64,000 nt of DNA, taken from assembly GCF_003946045.1 (NCBI RefSeq), contig NZ_RHNW01000010.1, forward strand, positions 1 through 64,000, written 5' to 3'. Within the stretch, counting starts at the first letter, position 1. Each line of letters begins with the position of its first letter. A program made the position numbers and the translations under genes. The notes under the pieces are model-generated. The model was not told where the DNA came from. It ran no database searches and worked only from the letters and a program-made list of their open reading frames with translations. Shown one piece after another: positions 57,174 through 64,000 of the stretch. This DNA comes from Levilactobacillus mulengensis (GTDB lineage Bacteria; Bacillota; Bacilli; Lactobacillales; Lactobacillaceae).

Positions 57174-57220
57174 AAAAAAAGGCTTAGCCGCCACCCACAA
57201 AATGGAGTGACGGCTAAGTC
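57174..57220 (-). terminator. Terminator of the DEDD exonuclease gene
   Basis: On the minus strand ACTTAGCCGTCACTCCA pairs with TGGGTGGCGGCTAAG and is followed by a run of seven T residues. Confidence 0.85.
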
Positions 57221-57238
57221 CGATGGAACTATTCAATA

Positions 57239-57775
57239 TTAAGCATTCACCGTAACGAATGACTTCAACGGCTGCGTACCGAAGTGGTTGGCCTCGTACA
57301 ACAGAATATTGGCACAGGCCAAGCTATCGTCGAGCGCGTTGTGGTGATGGTGCAGATCAATGTTCAACTCGTCGCAAACGGTGTTGAGTTTGTGATTCGG
57401 AAATTCCGGGAAGAACTTCCGACTGGTCTTCACCGTGTCCAGCGTCAGGTAGCGGGCGGTCGGCAGGTTGTAATGCTCCAGACTGCTCCGCAAAACACCG
57501 TTATCAAACGGCGCGTTGTGGGCAATCACTAACCGGTCGCGCTGGAAGAAGGGGGACACGTGCTCCCACACTTCTGGAAACGTGGGGGCGTTGGCAACGT
57601 CACGTTCATGAATCCCATGAATCTGGACGTTGCGCCAGAAAAAGTCGGTATCGGGTTTGATCAAGGAATAAAACTCATCAACGACTTGGCTGTCACGCAC
57701 GATGGTCAGTGCGAGGGAACAGGCGCTGTAGCGTTTGCCGCTAGCCGTTTCAAAGTCCATGGCAACAAAATTCAC
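57239..57775 (-). CDS. DnaQ-like (DEDDh) 3'-5' exonuclease
   Basis: A 178-residue exonuclease domain standing alone. The DEDDh residues are visible: MDFETAS (exo I), HNAPFDNGVL (exo II) and HHHHNALDDSLACA (exo III, with histidine and aspartate). It resembles the proofreading domain of PolC. It may act in DNA repair or RNA turnover; the substrate is unknown. The start is GTG 57775 on the minus strand behind AGAGAGG. Confidence 0.87.
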   Translation of the reverse strand: MNFVAMDFETASGKRYSACSLALTIVRDSQVVDEFYSLIKPDTDFFWRNVQIHGIHERDVANAPTFPEVWEHVSPFFQRDRLVIAHNAPFDNGVLRSSLEHYNLPTARYLTLDTVKTSRKFFPEFPNHKLNTVCDELNIDLHHHHNALDDSLACANILLYEANHFGTQPLKSFVTVNA

Positions 57776-57818
57776 AGGGACATTTTCCTCTCTTATGGGT
57801 TGACGATTAACAACAGGG

Positions 57819-58583
57819 TTAGACGGTCAGGTCCTTGACGTCCAGTTCAACGGGGCAGTGGTCCGAGCCCATGACCTGGTCGAGGATCTCGGCCTTTTCC
57901 AGTTGGTCTTGCAGGCGGTTACTGGTGATGAAGTAGTCGATCCGCCAGCCGGCGTTGTTGTCGCGGGCGTGGAACCGGTAGCTCCACCACGAGTAGCGTT
58001 CGGTGGCATCTGGGTTGAAGTAACGGAAGGTGTCCGTGTAGCCTTCACTCAGGAGGTGCGCCATCTTTTCCCGTTCGTCGTCGGTGAACCCGGCGTTCTT
58101 GTGATTGGTCTTGGGATTCTTCAGGTCGATTTCCGTGCGAGCCACGTTCAGGTCGCCACAGAAGATGACGGGCTTCTTCGCGTCTAGCTTTTGGACAAAG
58201 GCCAGGAAGGCTTCCTCCCAGCCCATCCGAAAGTCCAGTCGCTTCAGGCCGCTCCCAGAGTTGGGCGTGTAACAGGTCAGCACGTAAAAGTCAGGATATT
58301 CCAGCGTAATCGTCCGGCCTTCGTGGTCAAAGTCTGGGGCGTCGATGCCGTAGAGGACGTTCAGTGGCTTGTGCTTGGTAAAGAGCGCGGTCCCCGAATA
58401 CCCCTTGCGTTCGGCGTAGTTCCAGTATTGATAATAACCTGGCAGGTCGAGGTCGATTTGGCCTTCCTGTAACTTCGTTTCCTGAATGCCAAAGAAATCG
58501 GCATCGAGGTCCTTAAACGTCTCGACGAAATTCTTTTTCACAATCGCCCGTAGGCCATTTACGTTCCAAGAAATAAATTTCAT
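57819..58583 (-). CDS. exoA: Exodeoxyribonuclease III
   Basis: An AP endonuclease/3' exonuclease of the EEP superfamily, 254 residues, acting in base excision repair after glycosylases such as Ung. Motifs: WNVNGLRAI, the metal-binding glutamate in IQETKLQ, CGDLNVARTEIDL, WWSYR, and the final GSDHCPVEL. GGAGGTGC precedes the ATG. It is transcribed away from murB, with a TATACT -10 box just upstream at about 58608-58613 on the minus strand. Confidence 0.95.
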   Translation of the reverse strand: MKFISWNVNGLRAIVKKNFVETFKDLDADFFGIQETKLQEGQIDLDLPGYYQYWNYAERKGYSGTALFTKHKPLNVLYGIDAPDFDHEGRTITLEYPDFYVLTCYTPNSGSGLKRLDFRMGWEEAFLAFVQKLDAKKPVIFCGDLNVARTEIDLKNPKTNHKNAGFTDDEREKMAHLLSEGYTDTFRYFNPDATERYSWWSYRFHARDNNAGWRIDYFITSNRLQDQLEKAEILDQVMGSDHCPVELDVKDLTV

Positions 58584-58778
58584 AACGCACCTCCAACTAA
58601 CTAATTTTAGTATACCAGAAAAGTTAGAATTTGCTGTAATTGAAGCGTTCTCTCCCGGTTGGTTGGCGTTTCATGGTAAAATAATTCTATTGACGACAAA
58701 AATGGACCGACCGCAATGACAGTTGGCCCAGTGACTAACAAAACCAAGTTTAAATTTTTGCGGAACGAGAGGAAAATC

Positions 58779-59693
58779 ATGATGATGGCAGATATAGCAA
58801 CGGCATTTCCAGCAATTGAGATCTTACGTGACGAGCCTTTGGCCAACTACACGTACACCGAGACTGGGGGACCTGCCGATTACTTAGCATTCCCAACGAA
58901 CATTCAAGAAACCAAGTCCTTACTGGCCTACGCCAACGAAGAAAAGTTGCCGGTCACCGTGGTCGGTAACGCCAGCAACCTCATCGTCCGTGACGGCGGC
59001 ATCCGGGGACTGGTTATGATTCTGACGAAGATGAATCAGATTACGACCACCGGCAACACCGTGACCGCCGAAGCCGGCGCCGCACTGATCAAGACGACCC
59101 AGGTTGCCCAGGCACATGCCCTGACTGGCTTTGAGTTTGCGGCCGGGATTCCTGGGAGCGTCGGGGGTGCCGTCTTCATGAACGCCGGGGCCTATGGTGG
59201 TGAAATCAGTGAGGTCGCGCTCTCCGCTGAGGTCTTGACGCCAGCCGGTGAGATTCGGACGCTGACCAAGGCTGAATTCGATTTCGGTTACCGTCACAGC
59301 TCGATTCAAGATTACCATGATATCGTCTTGACGGCGACCTTTGCGTTGACGCCTGGCGACGGGCAAGCCATTCAAGCAAAAATGGATGACCTGAATGCCC
59401 GGCGAGCTGCCAAGCAACCGCTAGAGCTACCATCCTGTGGCAGTGTCTTCAAGCGGCCTACGGGTCACTACACCGGCCAGCTGATTCAAGAGGCCGGCTT
59501 GCAGGGCCTGAAGTGGGGCGGTGCCCAGGTTTCGACCAAGCACGCCGGCTTCATCGTCAACATCGACCATGCCACAGCCACGGATTACCTGGACCTGATT
59601 CACCACATCCAGGCCGTTATTTGGGAAAAGAATCAAGTTCATTTGGAAACAGAGGTCCGCATCATCGGTGAAGAACCGACGACCACGGCCTAA
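58779..59693 (+). CDS. murB: UDP-N-acetylenolpyruvoylglucosamine reductase
   Basis: MurB reduces enolpyruvyl-UDP-GlcNAc to UDP-MurNAc, the second committed step of peptidoglycan synthesis. The 304-residue flavoprotein has [52 protein letters not shown] and the catalytic serine region [11 protein letters not shown]. Three consecutive ATG codons (58779, 58782, 58785) follow GAGAGGA; the first has a five-base gap and the second eight, so the exact start is uncertain. A longer frame from 58716 is rejected. Confidence 0.95.
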   Translation: MMMADIATAFPAIEILRDEPLANYTYTETGGPADYLAFPTNIQETKSLLAYANEEKLPVTVVGNASNLIVRDGGIRGLVMILTKMNQITTTGNTVTAEAGAALIKTTQVAQAHALTGFEFAAGIPGSVGGAVFMNAGAYGGEISEVALSAEVLTPAGEIRTLTKAEFDFGYRHSSIQDYHDIVLTATFALTPGDGQAIQAKMDDLNARRAAKQPLELPSCGSVFKRPTGHYTGQLIQEAGLQGLKWGGAQVSTKHAGFIVNIDHATATDYLDLIHHIQAVIWEKNQVHLETEVRIIGEEPTTTA

Positions 59694-59723
59694 GCACACG
59701 AATTACAAAAGGGGGAACCTTAT

Positions 59724-61856
59724 GTGCCTATAGTTGAAGCAGTGATCCTGTTGATCGTGTTAGTTTTGTTCTCTAATATTATCAGTCACTACCTCACGTT
59801 TATTCCGGTCAGTTTGATTCAAATTGCGCTGGGACTCCTCGTTGCCTTAATTTGGAAATTCGAGGTCCCACTGGAAACTGATTGGTTTTTGCTTTTGTTC
59901 ATCGCCCCGTTGCTGTATAACGATGGGCGGCGCTTTCCCAGAAAAGAACTCTGGCGCTTGCGCGGCCCCATCTTTGCCAACGCCATCTGGCTGGTCTTCT
60001 TGACCACCATCTTGGGCGGCTTCCTGATTTACGAGTTGATTCCCAAGATGCCCTTTACCGTGGCGTTGGCCCTGGCGGCGATTCTGTCACCAACCGACCC
60101 CGTGGCGGTGCAGTCGATTTCCAAACAGGCCAAGTTGCCAGATAGCCTGCTGCACCTGGTGAGTGGGGAAAGTCTGATCAACGATGCTAGTGGCCTGATT
60201 GCCTTTAAATACGCGATTGCGGCGACGGTGACTGGGGCCTTCTCCATGGGAACGGCCGTCGGGGATTTCTTCTACATCAGTATCGTCGGCTTCCTGTCCG
60301 GGCTGATCTTCATGACAGCCATCCAGCTGTTGATGGATATTTTGCGCCGGCAAGGCATTGACGACGTGATCTTTAACACCGTACTTCAGATTGCCACGCC
60401 ATTCGTGGTTTACCTGGTGACCGAAGAGATTACCCACGCATCAGGCGTTATTGCCGTGGTTACAGCCGGGGTGCTCTATCACGCCCGGGAAAACCGGATC
60501 GTTGAAGATTCACCAGAATTGAAATTAGTGACTGAAAAAGTTTGGGATATTATTATCTATTCATTGAACGGTATCGTGTTCGTGATTCTGGGGATCGAGT
60601 TACCCGTGGCCACGTCGAAGGTCATCAAGGGTGGCCAGTTCAACACCTGGCAAGCCCTGTTCTTTGCCTTCATGGTCTGGGTGATTATCGTGGTGATTCG
60701 GACAGTTTGGACCTACGGGTACGTCTTGTTTGAACGACTCAATCACAAGGAACGTTCCGAGCGGCCTGGGATACGGATGTCCATTTTATCCGGTCTCTCT
60801 GGGGTCCGGGGAGCCGTGACCATGGCCGGGGTCTTATCCGTGCCCATGACGGTGGCCTCCGGGGCCGGCTTTCCAACGCGGTCGCTGATGCTGTTCGTGG
60901 CCTCCGGGGTCATCATCATCAGTCTGGTGGCGGCGACGATTACGTTGCCATTGATTTCCACATCGCGGCAACCCCTGCAAACGCGGGCGAGTGCCAGCGA
61001 TGAAAATGCCAACGAAATTGATCTGGACGAGGACGGCGAGGAGATTCCCGCCGACACCGTGCGCCAAATCAGTGAGGATGAGGCGCGGGCGTACATTATG
61101 CGCTTGGCCATTTCTAAGATTGAAGAGCTGCGGCGACCGAACAACCAGCGCGCCGCGTACGACTTGATCCTGGATTACCAATTTGTCATTCGTCGCTTGG
61201 AAATGAACTACCGCGCCGACACCGCGATGCAAAAGGTTTTGGAAGACGAAATCAAGCTGCGCGAGGTCACACTGGCCGGTGAACGGGCGTCCCTCAAGGA
61301 ACTGCGCAAGGGTGAAAAGATTACCCAGACCAGTTACGTGGGGGCCATCCGGCGCATCGAAAACTTTGAGAACCGGCTGACTCAGGTCGCGGGGCACACC
61401 ATGCCGAGCGTTCTGCGTTACTGGCGGGTCTTCTTCAAGCATATGTTCCGGAACGCCGCCTACTGGCTCCATTCGGAGGATACGGACCGGCTGCATGCCG
61501 AGAATAACCTGATTGAACGGGAAACGGCGAAGGCGGCCATCAAGGCGCTGTCACAGTACCTGGCCAGTTCCGACGTCGATGAGACCCAGTTCGATAACCA
61601 AGCGGTGTACCACTTGTTGGTCCAGTACCGGAACCGAATCGAACGGGCCAAGGCCGAGACGGCACCGGACCACGAGGACCTCTACCAACACCAGATCAAC
61701 AAGTTACGGGTGCGGGCACTGGGCGCCGAACGGACCGGGATTCAGACGTTGCTGGAAGCCGGCAACATCACCTGGAACATGGCATCCCATCTTCGACAGT
61801 ACGTGAACTATTCCGAGAACGTGCTGGTCATGTCGCTGAACAGCGAAGAGGGTTAG
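59724..61856 (+). CDS. CPA1 family sodium/proton antiporter
   Basis: A 710-residue cation/proton antiporter: about twelve membrane segments in residues 1-415 with the CPA1 signature ILSPTDPVAVQS and the ESLINDASGL motif. A long charged cytoplasmic tail (about 420-710) with coiled-coil character follows. It probably exports sodium or potassium for pH and salt balance; ion preference is unknown. The start is GTG 59724 after AAAGGGGGAAC; the overlapping ATG at 59722 meets a stop after two codons. It lies 30 bases after murB. Confidence 0.9.
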   Translation: MPIVEAVILLIVLVLFSNIISHYLTFIPVSLIQIALGLLVALIWKFEVPLETDWFLLLFIAPLLYNDGRRFPRKELWRLRGPIFANAIWLVFLTTILGGFLIYELIPKMPFTVALALAAILSPTDPVAVQSISKQAKLPDSLLHLVSGESLINDASGLIAFKYAIAATVTGAFSMGTAVGDFFYISIVGFLSGLIFMTAIQLLMDILRRQGIDDVIFNTVLQIATPFVVYLVTEEITHASGVIAVVTAGVLYHARENRIVEDSPELKLVTEKVWDIIIYSLNGIVFVILGIELPVATSKVIKGGQFNTWQALFFAFMVWVIIVVIRTVWTYGYVLFERLNHKERSERPGIRMSILSGLSGVRGAVTMAGVLSVPMTVASGAGFPTRSLMLFVASGVIIISLVAATITLPLISTSRQPLQTRASASDENANEIDLDEDGEEIPADTVRQISEDEARAYIMRLAISKIEELRRPNNQRAAYDLILDYQFVIRRLEMNYRADTAMQKVLEDEIKLREVTLAGERASLKELRKGEKITQTSYVGAIRRIENFENRLTQVAGHTMPSVLRYWRVFFKHMFRNAAYWLHSEDTDRLHAENNLIERETAKAAIKALSQYLASSDVDETQFDNQAVYHLLVQYRNRIERAKAETAPDHEDLYQHQINKLRVRALGAERTGIQTLLEAGNITWNMASHLRQYVNYSENVLVMSLNSEEG

Positions 61857-61890
61857 GCGTTCAAGGTCGTGTTTTCACGCAAATTTTAAA

Positions 61891-61935
61891 ATCAGTCGCT
61901 CATTCTGAAATTAATCAGAGTGGGCGACTTTTTTC
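61891..61935 (+). terminator. Terminator of the antiporter gene
   Basis: AGTCGCTCATTCTGA pairs with TCAGAGTGGGCGACT around AATTAA and is followed by TTTTTT. Confidence 0.9.
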
Positions 61936-61943
61936 GTTCCCAA

Positions 61944-61988
61944 AATAAAAATGACAACCGACAGTCACGAGGACTAGCGGTTGTCATT
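61944..61988 (-). terminator. Terminator of the DUF1361 gene
   Basis: On the minus strand AATGACAACCG and CGGTTGTCATT pair with an inner GACT/AGTC extension, followed by TTTATTTT. Confidence 0.85.
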
Positions 61989-62050
61989 GCGGGTTATTTA
62001 TTAGGTTAGAACATCATGCAGTGGGTGATGGATACGGGGCTGATTCCTAG

Positions 62051-62710
62051 CTAATCCGTCACGTCACGGTTGTTCATGATGAGGTATAGGATCCAGTAGC
62101 AGAACAGCTGAATAACTGTCATCAGGACCACGAAGATCCACATGTCCGGCGTCCACATGGTCATCAACGGCCGAATGAACTGTTCAGGATTTAAGAACAA
62201 GTAAATCGTGTGGATCCGTAAGAAACGGCCGATGTACAGGCCAACCGACGTCAGGAAGGTCAGGAGCAAGACGACAATCAGCCGGGCAATCCCGTTGCCC
62301 TTAGCCAGTCGCGCGGTGATGGCCTGGCTGACGTGATTGAGACTCCAGAAGCCCAGAAACGAGCAGCTGATGGCACTGACAATCATGTAGGTGAAGTAGA
62401 TCCACAGGTGCGGTGTGACGCGCAGGAGGCCGCTCATGGCGTAGGGCTGCAGGAGCGACAGGTGAAAGAGGTCAGTCAGCAGGTAGGGCGCGTTGGGATA
62501 AAAGAGTAGCCACAGCAGGACGAGTGGCCAGAATAGCCAGCCGCGCGGTCGTTTAGCCCCGAGATGAAAGCTGATCTCGATGGGGATGGCGCCTAGAAAG
62601 GTGTTGAGCACCAAGAACGAGAAGGGGTCCTTCGCACGGAAATAGAGGAAAATGAGCCACGCCACAAAGAAGACGCGGATTTCCCACCGGGCTCGCCGAT
62701 TCATAGCCAT
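62051..62710 (-). CDS. DUF1361 family membrane protein
   Basis: A 219-residue membrane protein with six to seven hydrophobic segments and the family motif FYPNAPYLLTDLFHL. The function is unknown. The start is ATG 62710, six bases after GGAAAGGA on the minus strand; TTG and GTG codons just upstream overlap that spacing. It is a single gene with its own terminator, divergent from cdaA. Confidence 0.78.
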   Translation of the reverse strand: MAMNRRARWEIRVFFVAWLIFLYFRAKDPFSFLVLNTFLGAIPIEISFHLGAKRPRGWLFWPLVLLWLLFYPNAPYLLTDLFHLSLLQPYAMSGLLRVTPHLWIYFTYMIVSAISCSFLGFWSLNHVSQAITARLAKGNGIARLIVVLLLTFLTSVGLYIGRFLRIHTIYLFLNPEQFIRPLMTMWTPDMWIFVVLMTVIQLFCYWILYLIMNNRDVTD

Positions 62711-62908
62711 CACCAATCCTTTCCCAAAGTACTACCCTCATTCTACAGCGCGGGGCCGAAATCGAACAGAATATGACTTCTATATTAGCAGATTATTTTC
62801 ATTTAAATAACGGGTGAACCTGACCTTAAGAAATCTGTAAGCTTTGTGACCAATGGGGCAGAGTTTCACGGGATTGTCGGCAATCGGGGCGAAATGTCAG
62901 CGGTGCCG

Positions 62909-62917
62909 TGCTATAAT
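62909..62917 (+). promoter_or_regulatory. Extended -10 promoter of cdaA
   Basis: TGCTATAAT (62909-62917) is an extended -10 box with a perfect TATAAT, 30 bases before cdaA. There is no clear -35 box, which extended -10 promoters do not need. Confidence 0.6.
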
Positions 62918-62947
62918 AAAATTTGAATTCAATTTGGAGGGAAAGTC

Positions 62948-63796
62948 ATGAACCTGGATTGGGGAAATCTCCTAACTATAGGAAATTTGGTCAACCTCCT
63001 CGACATTCTTGTGGTGTGGTTCGTCATCTATGAATTAATCGTGATGCTACGGGGAACTAAGGCTATCCAGCTCTTCCGTGGGGTTATTTTAATTCTGATT
63101 GTCCGCTTTATCAGTGCCTACTTGGGGCTGAACACGGTGTCGTGGCTGGTCGATCAAGTGATCAACTGGGGCGTTATCGCCATCATTATTGTTTTTCAAC
63201 CAGAAATCCGGCGGGGGTTGGAGCACCTCGGCCGGGGGTCCTTGTTTGTCCGGGTGCGGCATGAAAATGAAGCCGCCAACAAGATGATCGAAGGCCTTGA
63301 TAAAGCCATCCAGTACATGTCCAAACGGCGAATTGGGGCGTTAATGACCATTCAACGGGACACCGGGCTGGAGGACTACATTGAAACGGGAATCGACCTG
63401 GATGCCGAGCTGACCGGTGAACTACTGATCAACATCTTCATTCCCAACACCCCGCTGCACGATGGCGCGGTCATCATCCGTGATAACCGTATCGCCGTCG
63501 CGGCGGCCTACCTGCCCCTATCCGAGAGCAATCTGATTCCCAAGGAATTGGGGACCCGGCACCGGGCAGCCGTAGGGATTTCCGAGGTGACGGACGCGTT
63601 GACCATCGTCATTTCAGAAGAAACCGGGGAAGTTTCAATCACCAAGAACAACGAGCTGTTACGCGGGCTGACCCAAACGGACTACCTGAAGTTTTTACGC
63701 AACGAATTGGTCAATGATGAAGCCACTGACAACAATAACGTGTTCTTACGGGCACTGGATTGGTTTGATCAACGGTTTAGAGGGGGGCGGCGCTAA
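62948..63796 (+). CDS. cdaA: Diadenylate cyclase CdaA
   Basis: CdaA makes cyclic di-AMP from two ATP, a signal controlling potassium and osmolyte uptake and cell-wall balance. The 282-residue protein has three membrane segments (about 13-34, 41-60, 66-84), then the DAC domain with DGA at 172-174 and RHR at 204-206. GGAGGGAAAG precedes ATG 62948. Its stop overlaps the cdaR start (TAATG); glmM normally follows cdaR beyond this window. Confidence 0.96.
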   Translation: MNLDWGNLLTIGNLVNLLDILVVWFVIYELIVMLRGTKAIQLFRGVILILIVRFISAYLGLNTVSWLVDQVINWGVIAIIIVFQPEIRRGLEHLGRGSLFVRVRHENEAANKMIEGLDKAIQYMSKRRIGALMTIQRDTGLEDYIETGIDLDAELTGELLINIFIPNTPLHDGAVIIRDNRIAVAAAYLPLSESNLIPKELGTRHRAAVGISEVTDALTIVISEETGEVSITKNNELLRGLTQTDYLKFLRNELVNDEATDNNNVFLRALDWFDQRFRGGRR

Positions 63797-64000
63797 TGAA
63801 GAACGCGCGTTATACCACGTGGTTGTACCGCATCCTGGCGCTGATTCTGGCCGTGCTGTTGTTCTTCTACGTCAACAGTACCAAGTCTTCCAGCAGTGGC
63901 TCGTCGACCAGCTCGACGGGGAACACCACGTCGCTCACGGCCACCAAGACCATGACAGTGTCGGTGCCGTTACAACTGAATGTGAATAGTAATAAATATT
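63796..64000 (+). CDS. cdaR: CdaA regulatory protein CdaR (partial, cut by window end)
   Basis: Only the first 68 codons are present. The sequence shows a basic start (KNARYTTWLYR), one membrane segment (about 11-26) and a Ser/Thr-rich stretch. The beginning of what should be the first YbbR domain follows. CdaR binds CdaA at the membrane and modulates c-di-AMP production. It begins in the TAATG overlap with cdaA. The truncation is due to the window edge. Confidence 0.88.
   Translation, partial: MKNARYTTWLYRILALILAVLLFFYVNSTKSSSSGSSTSSTGNTTSLTATKTMTVSVPLQLNVNSNKY

Noticed and set aside
60834-61496. 220-codon minus-strand frame opposite the antiporter gene
   Set aside because: A shadow frame in a GC-rich gene, without a ribosome binding site or known motifs.

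Overview
The window is a chromosomal segment of a lactic acid bacterium of the family Lactobacillaceae. The evidence is the gene order (secA-prfB, hprK-lgt-gpsA-galU-trxB, uvrB-uvrA, rapZ-yvcK-whiA-clpP, cggR-gap-pgk-tpiA-eno, secG-est-rnr-smpB, cdaA-cdaR), an LPQTD-type sortase signal, a DUF5776 surface protein and roughly balanced base composition. A Levilactobacillus or similar heterofermentative species is my guess; the sequence alone does not fix it. Almost everything is core chromosome, and most genes lie on the + strand. I see no insertion sequence, prophage, CRISPR array or plasmid function.

Layout. 1-4.5 kb: protein export and translation termination (secA; prfB with an intact programmed +1 frameshift). 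4.7-13.2 kb: phosphate homeostasis, with a MinJ-like PDZ membrane protein ahead of phoP-phoR, then a textbook four-repeat Pho box driving pstS-pstC-pstA-pstB-pstB-phoU. 13.7-19.3 kb: envelope stress pair (PspC and holin-4 family), then hprK-lgt-gpsA-galU and trxB. 19.5-25.7 kb: HD hydrolase, acetyltransferase, and uvrB-uvrA behind a LexA-type box and a leader terminator. 26-28.3 kb: HdeD-like protein and a CoA-disulfide reductase/rhodanese fusion with a CsoR/CstR-type operator. 28.8-32.4 kb: rapZ-yvcK-whiA, convergent with CtsR-controlled clpP. 32.7-35.4 kb: LytTR plus LiaF-like module, and two identical tRNA-Arg(CCG) genes flanking an ECF S-component gene. 35.4-41.2 kb: cggR and the lower glycolytic genes. 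41.3-51.3 kb: two cell-surface proteins, a ClC transporter, secG-est-rnr-smpB and a lone amino-acid ABC ATPase. 51.3-64 kb: ung, pta, tsaE, aldo/keto reductase, an Xre/DUF2975 pair, exonucleases, murB, a CPA1 antiporter, and cdaA with the start of cdaR.

The most unusual feature is a family of three intergenic elements (3144-3324 on the minus strand; 13424-13604 and 28293-28516 on the plus strand). They share a branched fold with a conserved loop. Several helices keep pairing while their sequences differ, and G-U pairs in two helices of one copy predict the RNA strand. I cannot assign them to a family I know; they could be a structured RNA or a fold-back repeat. Other points worth checking are a possible attenuator in the uvrB leader, palindromes in the rapZ and coaDR promoter regions, TCGATA repeats at the DUF2975-Xre promoter, and the different codon usage of tpiA compared with gap, pgk and eno.
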